From contig SLCE01000239.1 of assembly GCA_007125985.1 (NCBI GenBank), positions 1 to 37,638 on the forward strand: 37,638 bases of DNA. The letters are read 5' to 3'. The notes beneath the pieces were generated by a model. It saw nothing but the letters and a program-made list of their open reading frames with translations, made no database searches and had not been told where the DNA came from. The first letter of the stretch is position 1. Every line of letters begins with the position of its first letter. Of the stretch, positions 9,074-18,785 are shown one piece after another. The translations under genes were made by a program, and so were the position numbers. This DNA is from Ectothiorhodospiraceae bacterium (GTDB lineage Bacteria > Pseudomonadota > Gammaproteobacteria > Nitrococcales > Aquisalimonadaceae).

Positions 9074-9523
9074 ATGGTCTGGAAACCGCATGTCACTGTC
9101 GCCTCCGTTATCGAGCAGGACGGTCGCTTTCTCATGGTGGAGGAGCGCGCCGACGGAAAGCTCGTGCTGAATCAACCTGCCGGCCATCTGGAACCGGGTG
9201 AATCGCTGGTGGACGCCGCTGTGCGTGAGACGCGCGAGGAAACCGCCTGGATGTTCCAGCCGGAATCGGTGATCGGCGTCTACCGCTGGTATCATGCCGC
9301 CAAGCGTGCCACCTTCCTGCGGGTGTGCTTTGCGGGGAGCGCCCTCAGCCATGACAGCAGCCAGCCTTTGGACGACGGCATCGAACGTGCGGTATGGATG
9401 AGCCTGAGCGAAGTCCGCGACGCCGCTGCCCGACTCCGCAGCCCCATGGTTTTGCGCAACATCGAGGATTATCTGGCCGGACACCGCTATCCGGTGGAGA
9501 TAGTCCAGGATGTGACCGAATAG
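9074..9523 (+). CDS. nudJ: Nudix hydrolase NudJ (phosphatase NudJ family)
   Basis: The 149-residue protein aligns with E. coli NudJ (153 residues) from the first residues, [21 protein letters not shown]. NudJ hydrolyses nucleoside di- and triphosphates and the thiamine precursor HMP-PP. The Nudix box spans residues 37-59, from GHLEPGE to [10 protein letters not shown]-like ending RETREETAW; its catalytic glutamates are present, but the usual Gly after EET is Ala. The frame is open upstream to 8894, inside the LysR gene, but similarity begins at the ATG at 9074, so the shorter form is chosen. The order nudJ-mnmA-hflD is the same as in E. coli. Confidence 0.9.
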   Translation: MVWKPHVTVASVIEQDGRFLMVEERADGKLVLNQPAGHLEPGESLVDAAVRETREETAWMFQPESVIGVYRWYHAAKRATFLRVCFAGSALSHDSSQPLDDGIERAVWMSLSEVRDAAARLRSPMVLRNIEDYLAGHRYPVEIVQDVTE

Positions 9524-9549
9524 CCCGCACCCCACGATCCATTCGAGCC

Positions 9550-10665
9550 ATGACGACCAATTCCGGCAGCAAAGTCATTGTTGGCATTTCCGGCGGCGTG
9601 GATTCCTCCGTGGCGGCGCTGCTCCTGCTGGAGCAGGGTTACCAGGTGGAAGGCCTGTTTATGCGCAATTGGGAGGACGATGACACCGACACGGCCTGCA
9701 CCGTGGAGGACGATCTGGCGGACGCCAAGCAGGTCTGCGCCGAACTCGGGATCCCCCTGCATCAGGTCAACTTCGCTGCCGAGTACCGTCAGCAGGTGTT
9801 CGAGCACTGCCTGCGCGAGTTCGAGGCCGGCCGCACCCCAAACCCGGATGTCCTCTGCAACCGGGAGATCAAATTCAAGGCCTTTCTGGAGCATGCACTA
9901 CGCCTGGGCGCAGATGCCGTGGCCACCGGTCACTACGCACGGACCGGCACCGACGACCAGGGCCGGGCCACGCTGATGCGCGGGCTGGATCGCAACAAGG
10001 ATCAGAGCTACTTCCTGTACATGGTGCCGCACCAGGCACTGGCCAGGACACTGTTCCCACTGGGAGAACTGCAAAAGCCGCAGGTCCGGCGCCTGGCGGA
10101 GGATGCAGGGTTCGACAACTTCGAGAAGAAGGACAGCACCGGAATCTGCTTTATTGGCGAACGGGATTTCCGCGAGTTCCTGGCGCGCTACATCCGCCGG
10201 GAACCGGGGCCGATTGTGACCACCGACGGGCAGACCATCGGCGAGCACCAGGGCCTGAGCTTCTACACACTCGGCCAGCGCCAGGGGCTCGGGATCGGCG
10301 GTGTGCCCGGCCGTTCCGGGCCCTGGTTTGTGGCGGAAAAGCACCTTGCAGACAATGTACTGATCGTGGCCGAAGGCGCGGACCACCCCAGCCTGCTCAG
10401 CATCGGCCTGGTGGCCGATCAGCCGCACTGGGTCGCAGGGGCGCCGCCGGCTAACAGCTTTCGCTGCACCGCGAAAACACGTTACCGCCAGCCGGATCAG
10501 GGCTGTCAGGTGCGGATGGACGCCGTGGGCAACTGTGATGTGCGTTTCGATGAGCCGCAGCGTGCGGTGACGCCCGGCCAGTCCATCGTGTTCTACCAGG
10601 GAGACCGCTGCCTGGGGGGCGCCATCATCCAAGAGCGAACCACTCAACAGGCCGCGGAGCCCTGA
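9550..10665 (+). CDS. mnmA: tRNA-specific 2-thiouridylase MnmA
   Basis: MnmA uses ATP and a persulfide relayed from IscS/TusE to put sulfur on U34 of tRNA for Lys, Glu and Gln. The 371-residue protein is close to E. coli's 368. The PP-loop [12 protein letters not shown] is at residues 12-23. The two catalytic cysteines are C103 in [10 protein letters not shown] and C200 in [13 protein letters not shown]. The C-terminal part is the beta-barrel domain ending [13 protein letters not shown]. The frame extends upstream to 9394 inside nudJ, but the ATG at 9550 matches the family start. The gap from nudJ is 26 bases, and hflD begins 4 bases after the stop. Confidence 0.97.
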   Translation: MTTNSGSKVIVGISGGVDSSVAALLLLEQGYQVEGLFMRNWEDDDTDTACTVEDDLADAKQVCAELGIPLHQVNFAAEYRQQVFEHCLREFEAGRTPNPDVLCNREIKFKAFLEHALRLGADAVATGHYARTGTDDQGRATLMRGLDRNKDQSYFLYMVPHQALARTLFPLGELQKPQVRRLAEDAGFDNFEKKDSTGICFIGERDFREFLARYIRREPGPIVTTDGQTIGEHQGLSFYTLGQRQGLGIGGVPGRSGPWFVAEKHLADNVLIVAEGADHPSLLSIGLVADQPHWVAGAPPANSFRCTAKTRYRQPDQGCQVRMDAVGNCDVRFDEPQRAVTPGQSIVFYQGDRCLGGAIIQERTTQQAAEP

Positions 10666-10669
10666 TGCC

Positions 10670-11302
10670 ATGACCGAGCCCAAGTCCCTTCAATCGCAGG
10701 CGCTGGCGTTGGCCGCCGTGTTTCAGGCCCTGTTGGAGGTCAAGCGCATTGCCCGCACAGGCCGCAGCGAGCAGGATACCGTCATCACCTGCCTGACCGG
10801 GCTGTTACGTCCCTTCGATGGCGATGTGGCAGAAGCCTATGGGGGCGCAAGCGCCCTGCTGCCCGGCCTTCATCAGTTACACCGCCAGCTCACCCAGCCG
10901 GTGGACATGGAACTCACCCGCTACGCGGTCGTTGTGTTTCACCTGGAACGCAAGCTTCTCCGTCGCCAGGACATGCTGGACCGCATCGGCCAGGGGCTTG
11001 GCCAGGCACGCGCACAGGCCGAGTATTTTCACATCGGCCATGACAGCGTGCTGGGACGGCTGGGGGATCTCTACAGCGACACCGTCAGTACACTAAAACC
11101 CCGTATCATGGTGCAGGGTCAACGGGAATGGCTGGAAGATCCGCGCAACGCCAACATGATCCGGGCATTGCTCTTGGCCGCCGTGCGGGCCGCAACACTG
11201 TGGCGCAGCAGCGGCGGCAACCGGTTGCGCCTCCTGTTTCAGCGCAACCGCCTGTTGCAGGCAACCCACCGCCTTATCGATGAACTGGAGACCGCCGGCT
11301 GA
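10670..11302 (+). CDS. hflD: HflD protein homolog (high-frequency lysogenization)
   Basis: HflD (YcfC) is a mostly helical, membrane-associated protein that binds phage lambda CII in E. coli; its normal host role is not settled. The 210-residue protein has the family features: the start with SQALALAAVFQALLEVKRIARTG-like residues, the centre ELTRYAVVVFHLERKL, the DSVLGRLGDLYSDTVSTLKPRI-like block and the end with RAATLWRSSGGNRLRLLF. It is not a typical membrane protein and has no signal peptide. It overlaps nothing but starts 4 bases after mnmA, so translation is likely coupled. In E. coli purB follows hflD; here acnA does, after a 137-base gap. Confidence 0.95.
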   Translation: MTEPKSLQSQALALAAVFQALLEVKRIARTGRSEQDTVITCLTGLLRPFDGDVAEAYGGASALLPGLHQLHRQLTQPVDMELTRYAVVVFHLERKLLRRQDMLDRIGQGLGQARAQAEYFHIGHDSVLGRLGDLYSDTVSTLKPRIMVQGQREWLEDPRNANMIRALLLAAVRAATLWRSSGGNRLRLLFQRNRLLQATHRLIDELETAG

Positions 11303-11350
11303 GGTTCAGCTGCAGGCCGCATCGGTTCCGCAAATCGCCGGGATTTCGTG

Positions 11351-11377
11351 TATGATTGGGCGCGCCGTAGGGGCGCG
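11351..11377 (+). promoter_or_regulatory. Candidate -10 element and leader hairpin of acnA
   Basis: TATGAT at 11351-11356 fits the -10 consensus at 5 of 6 positions; no convincing -35 is seen. Immediately downstream CGCGCC (11361-11366) and GGCGCG (11372-11377) form a GC-rich stem, and a smaller GCAC/GTGC stem lies at 11388-11400. The leader up to the start codon would be about 77 bases. Confidence 0.3.
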
Positions 11378-11439
11378 TCCGCGCTGAGCACTGTTCGTGC
11401 GGCCCCGGGGAACACCAAGTTTGAAGACTGGGAGGAATG

Positions 11440-14181
<2,742 letters not shown>

Positions 14182-14208
14182 GCCGGCATGTGGCACTAGC
14201 ACCAACTC

Positions 14209-14237
14209 AGGCCGCCCCCCGGGGCGGCCTTTTTATT
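14209..14237 (+). terminator. Rho-independent terminator of acnA
   Basis: AGGCCGCCCC (14209-14218) pairs with GGGGCGGCCT (14221-14230), and T-rich sequence TTTTATTT follows. The stem is very GC-rich; sterically the innermost pairs would open to form the loop. It begins 27 bases after the acnA stop and isolates sthA. Confidence 0.92.
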
Positions 14238-14312
14238 TCCCACGGCAGGTTTTCGCTGTCCTACAGGATTACCGGACGTAAACGGACCAACTGATCAACC
14301 GCAGGAGCACAG

Positions 14313-15710
14313 ATGAAACAGCAGCATTTCGATACCGTTGTCATCGGCAGCGGCCCCGGTGGCGAGGGCGCTGCACTCAAGCTGGCCAAGGCCGGCCAGC
14401 GGGTGGTGGTCGTTGAAAGTCACAGCGAGGTGGGCGGCGGCTGCACCCATTGGGGCACCATCCCGTCAAAGGCGCTGCGCCATACCGTCCGCCGCATGAT
14501 GGAATACAACAACAGCCCCCTGTTCCGCGACGTGGGTGCTCCACGGCGCCTGTCGTTCCCGCGCATCCTGCGTGCCGCCGAGCGCGTGATCAGCCAGCAG
14601 GTCACGCTCCGCAGCGGCTTCTATTCCCGCAATGAAGTGCCCGTGATCGAAGGACGCGCCAGCTTCGTCGACGAACAGACCGTGGAGATACTCAACGCCG
14701 GCGGGAAAACCACCCGCATCACGGCGGACAATTTCCTGATCGCCACCGGGTCCCGGCCGTATCATCCGGAAGACGTGGATTTTTCACACTCCCGGATCGT
14801 GGACAGTGATACCGTGCTAGAACTGGACCACACCCCACGCAGCATCATCATCTACGGCGCCGGGGTGATCGGTTGCGAGTACGCCTCTATTTTCCGGGGA
14901 CTGGGGTTGAAGGTGGATCTCATCGATACCCGGGAGCGCCTGCTCACCTTCCTGGATGACGAGATCTCCGACGCCCTGAGCTATCACCTGCGCGAACTCG
15001 GCGTCCTGATCCGCCACCGGGAAACCTACAGTCGGGTCGAGGCTTCGGATGATGGCGTTGTCATGCACATGGAGTCGGGCAAACGCCTGCGCGCCGACAT
15101 GCTCCTCTGGGCCAATGGGCGCACCGGCAATACCCAGAAAATGGGTCTGGAGCCCCTGGGCATCGAACCCAATGGACGCGGTCAGATTGAGGTCAACAGC
15201 AATTACCAGACGGCCCAGCCGCACATCTATGCCATAGGCGACGTGATCGGCTACCCCAGCCTGGCCAGTGCCGCCTACGATCAGGGCCGGTTCGCCGCCA
15301 CACATCTGCTCAACGGCAGCAGCGACTACGAATTGGTACGGGATATTCCCACCGGGATCTATACCATCCCGGAAATCAGTTCGGTGGGTAAAACCGAACG
15401 GGAACTCACCGAGGCCAAGGTGCCCTATGAAGTCGGCCACTCCTTCTTCAAGGATCTGGCGCGGGCACAGATCGCGAACCAGGGGGTGGGCATGCTCAAG
15501 ATCCTGTTCCATACGGAAACCCTGGAAATCCTCGGTATCCACTGCTTTGGCGACCAGGCGGCCGAGATCGTGCATATCGGCCAAGCCATCATGTCCCAGC
15601 CGGGTGATGCCAACAGCCTGATGTACTTCATCAACACCACCTTCAACTACCCCACCATGGCAGAAGCCTACCGGGTGGCCGCACTGAACGGTTATAACCG
15701 CCTGAGCTGA
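14313..15710 (+). CDS. sthA: Soluble pyridine nucleotide transhydrogenase SthA
   Basis: SthA is an FAD enzyme that moves reducing equivalents between NADPH and NADH in the cytoplasm. The 465-residue length matches E. coli (466). It has the FAD-binding [17 protein letters not shown] at the N-terminus, the NAD(P)-binding [19 protein letters not shown] near residue 185, and the second FAD site with [14 protein letters not shown]. The position of the disulfide in related reductases reads [15 protein letters not shown]: the second redox cysteine is replaced by Thr, which separates SthA from lipoamide dehydrogenase and glutathione reductase. AGGAG lies 5 bases before the ATG. The next gene starts 1 base after its stop. 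Confidence 0.96.
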   Translation: MKQQHFDTVVIGSGPGGEGAALKLAKAGQRVVVVESHSEVGGGCTHWGTIPSKALRHTVRRMMEYNNSPLFRDVGAPRRLSFPRILRAAERVISQQVTLRSGFYSRNEVPVIEGRASFVDEQTVEILNAGGKTTRITADNFLIATGSRPYHPEDVDFSHSRIVDSDTVLELDHTPRSIIIYGAGVIGCEYASIFRGLGLKVDLIDTRERLLTFLDDEISDALSYHLRELGVLIRHRETYSRVEASDDGVVMHMESGKRLRADMLLWANGRTGNTQKMGLEPLGIEPNGRGQIEVNSNYQTAQPHIYAIGDVIGYPSLASAAYDQGRFAATHLLNGSSDYELVRDIPTGIYTIPEISSVGKTERELTEAKVPYEVGHSFFKDLARAQIANQGVGMLKILFHTETLEILGIHCFGDQAAEIVHIGQAIMSQPGDANSLMYFINTTFNYPTMAEAYRVAALNGYNRLS

Positions 15711-15711
15711 C

Positions 15712-16308
15712 ATGCTAGACAAGACACCAGGGATTCCGGTCTCCCTTTTCTTCGATTACAGCTGCCCGTACTGCTACATCGCCAGCCACCGGCTGCGGGG
15801 CCTGATGGAGCGCCATCATCTGGACGTACTCTGGCGCTTCATCGAAACCCGCCCGGAGGTTCCCGCCGCCGGCTTGACCGCCGGCGATCAGGTGGATGAG
15901 GCGCTGTTGGTGCAAGCACGGGCCGAGGGGCTGGCATTGGACTTGCCCGGGCTCGTTCCCAATACCCGGCGCGCCATACTGCTGGCCCAGGCCACCCTAC
16001 TGCAGCGCCCTGATGCTTTCCCGTTACTGCACCAGCGTCTGTTTCAGGCGGTATTCGTGGAAGGTAAGAATATCGGCGATGCCGATGAACTGCGGCATCT
16101 TGCCCGGGAGTTGGGGCTGGAAGCCCAGCTGCTCACGGCGTGGGAGACCTCCGCGGCCATCCAGGTAGTGCTAGCGCACGTGGAAGAGGCCCAGCGCCAT
16201 GGCCTGCAACAGGTCCCCACCATCGTGGTGGCCGAGCGCTCCTTCCCCGGCATGGTCTCCGTGGATCTGTTGGAACAGGCCTTGCACAAGCATGCCGAAC
16301 GCCCTTGA
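15712..16308 (+). CDS. DsbA-family thioredoxin-fold oxidoreductase (FrnE/HCCA-isomerase group)
   Basis: The 198-residue protein has a thioredoxin-like first strand VSLFFDYSCPYCYIAS with a CPYC active site at residues 18-21, a helical insertion, and the cis-proline segment LQQVPTIVVAER near residue 165. This is the DsbA-like group that includes FrnE and 2-hydroxychromene-2-carboxylate isomerase. With both cysteines it should be a thiol oxidoreductase or isomerase instead of a glutathione-dependent isomerase. There is no signal peptide, so it acts in the cytoplasm. It begins 1 base after the sthA stop, which suggests translational coupling and a link to NADPH/NADH or thiol balance. The substrate cannot be told from sequence. 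Confidence 0.87.
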   Translation: MLDKTPGIPVSLFFDYSCPYCYIASHRLRGLMERHHLDVLWRFIETRPEVPAAGLTAGDQVDEALLVQARAEGLALDLPGLVPNTRRAILLAQATLLQRPDAFPLLHQRLFQAVFVEGKNIGDADELRHLARELGLEAQLLTAWETSAAIQVVLAHVEEAQRHGLQQVPTIVVAERSFPGMVSVDLLEQALHKHAERP

Positions 16309-16362
16309 GGCTCTGATCCGTGCGTGGTTCACGAGCACACCCGCCTGCAGCCTGCGACCGTC

Positions 16363-16983
16363 TCAGCGGCTGTGCCGGGAACTCTCCGCAAGCCGCTCGC
16401 CGGAGGCCTCGAAGCCGGGGATAAGGACTTCCCGAATGTAGTCCATGTAGTCATGAAACTCAGGACCAGAGGGCACGAGCTCCGGCGCGTCACGGCGTAA
16501 CTGCAGCGTCCCCAAGTACACCGAATAGGATAGCACCGCGCGCTGACGCGCCTCCCGGGCTTCCAGACCGAGCGCCTGATAGTTCTCCACCATGAAGTCG
16601 ATGCGCCGCTGATTGACGCGGCGCACCACCGCGCCAACCAATGGCTCCTTGGCCACCGCGGCGAAGGCCAGGTACAACTGCCCTGCCCGTTTACTGCCAT
16701 CGGCCCCGCGGAACAGGCGATCGATGCGCGCGGCACCATCCGTCTCCATCGCCGCCCGGGCGATTACGTCATCGGTCTGCTGGCGCTCCCAGCGTTTCAG
16801 GGCCGCCTTCAGCAGCGCCTTGCGATTGCTGAAATGCCAGTAGAAGCTGCCCTTGGTGACGCCCAGACGCCGAGCCAGGCGTTCCACGGCCACCGCATCC
16901 AGACCGCCTTCGGCAATGGCATCCAGCGCCGCGTCGGCCCAATCATCTGCCGTCAGCGTCTTTCGGCTTGTATGCGCGTGCAT
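16363..16983 (-). CDS. TetR-family transcriptional regulator
   Basis: The 206-residue protein has a TetR DNA-binding domain at residues 10-57 (AALDAIAEGGLDAVAVERLA then RLGVTKGSFYWHFSNRKALL), including the near-invariant GSFYWHF. The remaining helices should form the ligand and dimer domain, whose effector is unknown. It lies 73 bases downstream of the 492-residue membrane protein gene on the same strand and faces the DsbA-like gene, 54 bases away. An inverted repeat 17-30 bases before the start codon could be its own operator. TetR proteins often control a neighbouring membrane protein gene, so the upstream gene is a natural candidate target. Confidence 0.93.
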   Translation of the reverse strand: MHAHTSRKTLTADDWADAALDAIAEGGLDAVAVERLARRLGVTKGSFYWHFSNRKALLKAALKRWERQQTDDVIARAAMETDGAARIDRLFRGADGSKRAGQLYLAFAAVAKEPLVGAVVRRVNQRRIDFMVENYQALGLEAREARQRAVLSYSVYLGTLQLRRDAPELVPSGPEFHDYMDYIREVLIPGFEASGERLAESSRHSR

Positions 16984-16999
16984 GATGTCGTTCTATTCA

Positions 17000-17013
17000 A
17001 TACGTGAGCGTAT
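17000..17013. promoter_or_regulatory. Inverted repeat, candidate TetR operator
   Basis: ATACG and CGTAT flank TGAG, giving a 14-base two-fold symmetric site 17 bases upstream of the tetR-type start codon, in the gap between the membrane protein gene and the regulator. Its size and position suit autoregulation by a TetR dimer. No experimental support can be seen. Confidence 0.4.
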
Positions 17014-17056
17014 GGTAACCCGCGCAGCCATCAGCGTCGCGTGCCAACCGTTGGAA

Positions 17057-18535
17057 TCAGGCGTTACGTTCGGGCCGACCCGACAGCTCGATTGCGGCAA
17101 GCGCAGGCACAGGTCGCGTCTCGGCCGGCGTCTGCGCGCCGGTCCGATCCGAATCAGCACGGAAGCGGGCCTGGATAAGCCGTTCGATCCACAAAGGAAT
17201 CGCTATGAACACATCGTACATCTGAATCAGCAGCCGCCCAGCCACCGTAGCAGACACCGAGAGCCCCCGCCCGAGCAAGGCGCCCGTGTGCAACAGCGCC
17301 CAGAGAATCATGGCCGTCACCGGTCGCACCGTGGTGCCCAACATACCAAGAGGAACCGCCGCGAAGGCCAGCAAAAACGGAAACAGAAGTAGCAAGCCGC
17401 TCAGCACCGTCTCTCCCAGGATACCAAGGAGTATCTGTTCACCGATTCCACCAACGGCCAGTGGCGCCACGGAAAGCGTCTGCATCGCCAACCAGTAGTA
17501 GGCACTCGCAACACCGGCGGCAATCAACAGCAGGGCGCAGAAGCTGAGCCAAAAGATACTCCGCCTCACGCCAGATGGCAGCCCGGTCAGCGGCGGGATC
17601 ACCCGGCTCACCCGCTGGGAGTCCAACAGCAGAATGCCCAGCAACAGCTGCAGACCGATCAGGAGCCCCAAGGTCATCTGCCAGGCCGCCACTCCCGGCA
17701 GCAGAACTTCATCGCCAATCACGCTGCGCATGGGCTCCGCCGCCAGTCCGCCGTAGGCCGCCACACCGGCAATCGCCAAGCCCAGAAGCAGTGCCGCCAC
17801 GAGGAATCGCCCCAATACACCGGCAGCCAAGACCACCAACTGGCGCCGCCCGGTCTGGCGCAGCCGCTGGTAGGCAACCAGACGGCGGCGCGTCATCCGC
17901 AACCCCTGCTCGAGGCGGCCCAGCCGCACGTCCAGCGCCTCCAGCACCCGTTGCACACGCCGCCAACGCGGCATCATGCGGTAGAGCAGCAGGTAACGGC
18001 GCTGATGCTGCTGCCGCTGCTGCTCCCGTGCATCGGCTCGTTGCTGGGCCAGCGTATCGCGAATATCCTCGAGCGTTCGCCCCACGGCACCGGTGTGCTC
18101 TGCACCCAAGCGGGACACCGCGTCCATAACGCGCGCCCAATTCGGCGGCTCGGCAGGGGTGTCCGCGCTGCGCTGAAAATCCTCCTCCAGCGCGGCCACA
18201 TGCCGGCCCAGCCGCTGTCGCAGCACAGGCAGCGTATCCAGCTCTTTTCTCGCCTGGCTTGCCAACTGTTCATGGGCGTCGCGCAGTTCAAAGGCTGTGG
18301 TGTCCCGCGCCTGCCGCAGCAACAGCCGCTCACACCAGCCACGGACGATAAACGCCGCCCGGCTGCAGTAGGCGGTGAGCAGACGCGCCGTGAGGCGGAT
18401 CGAGCGCATCACGGTCATCAGCAGGGCATGCACCGGACGGCGCGCGAAATACGCAAACACCATGGCCAGCGGCAACCACACCAGGAGCATCAGCCAGGGG
18501 CTCGAGGCAAGCAGCAGTTGCTCGGAGTTGGGCAT
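17057..18535 (-). CDS. Conserved-looking membrane protein with a central coiled coil, function unknown
   Basis: I do not recognise a named family for this 492-residue protein. An N-terminal hydrophobic helix at about residues 13-30 is followed by a second, weaker helix, then a long charged helical region at about 75-225 rich in Arg, Gln, Glu and Leu that could form a coiled coil. Further hydrophobic helices lie at about 233-262, 280-304, 327-350, 368-400 and 404-424, and the hydrophilic tail (about 455-492) is rich in Pro, Ala and Thr. It is probably an inner-membrane protein with a cytoplasmic or periplasmic helical arm. AAGGAG lies 6 bases before the ATG. It is divergent from ppk and upstream of a TetR gene, which suggests a link to phosphate or polyphosphate, or control by the TetR protein. 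Confidence 0.8.
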   Translation of the reverse strand: MPNSEQLLLASSPWLMLLVWLPLAMVFAYFARRPVHALLMTVMRSIRLTARLLTAYCSRAAFIVRGWCERLLLRQARDTTAFELRDAHEQLASQARKELDTLPVLRQRLGRHVAALEEDFQRSADTPAEPPNWARVMDAVSRLGAEHTGAVGRTLEDIRDTLAQQRADAREQQRQQHQRRYLLLYRMMPRWRRVQRVLEALDVRLGRLEQGLRMTRRRLVAYQRLRQTGRRQLVVLAAGVLGRFLVAALLLGLAIAGVAAYGGLAAEPMRSVIGDEVLLPGVAAWQMTLGLLIGLQLLLGILLLDSQRVSRVIPPLTGLPSGVRRSIFWLSFCALLLIAAGVASAYYWLAMQTLSVAPLAVGGIGEQILLGILGETVLSGLLLLFPFLLAFAAVPLGMLGTTVRPVTAMILWALLHTGALLGRGLSVSATVAGRLLIQMYDVFIAIPLWIERLIQARFRADSDRTGAQTPAETRPVPALAAIELSGRPERNA

Positions 18536-18612
18536 GGTGTTCTCCTTCAGCGGGGCGGCCGCCGCAGCCTGACAGCGTCAATCACGCCAGGACACGATTT
18601 CCTATTTCCGCC

Positions 18613-18642
18613 ATTATGCCCATCGGAGCGAACGGTAGGCAA
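18613..18642 (-). promoter_or_regulatory. Candidate promoter of the 492-residue membrane protein gene
   Basis: On the minus strand TTGCCT (18642-18637) and CATAAT (18618-18613) are 18 bases apart, matching 4 and 5 of 6 consensus bases. The leader would be about 70 bases and ends in AAGGAG before the start codon. Confidence 0.4.
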
Positions 18643-18720
18643 AATCACGCCAATGCCCACCCGTGTCAGGGGCGGTCCGTTACCCGGGGAAGAACCGTGC
18701 CGGGCTGTTTCATGAACCGC

Positions 18721-18738
18721 CGTTCATACGGCTGTCAC
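18721..18738 (+). promoter_or_regulatory. Pho-box-like site 1 upstream of ppk
   Basis: Two heptamers, CGTTCAT and CTGTCAC, lie 4 bases apart, the PhoB-site layout; they match CTGTCAT/CTGTCAC at 5 and 7 of 7 positions. A -10-like TACACT (18749-18754) starts 10 bases after the box, the spacing seen in PhoB-activated promoters of E. coli. The leader to ppk would be about 25 bases, with GGAG at 18777-18780. Confidence 0.6.
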
Positions 18739-18752
18739 GTTGACGCAGTACA

Positions 18753-18770
18753 CTGTCATCAGATTGACAC
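18753..18770 (+). promoter_or_regulatory. Pho-box-like site 2 upstream of ppk
   Basis: CTGTCAT (7 of 7) and TTGACAC (5 of 7) are separated by CAGA, again a 7-4-7 arrangement, 14 bases downstream of site 1. It overlaps the expected transcription start of the first site, so it may add PhoB binding or be used differently. No -10 is seen in the short space after it. Confidence 0.5.
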
Positions 18771-18785
18771 CGAAATGGAGCCCAG

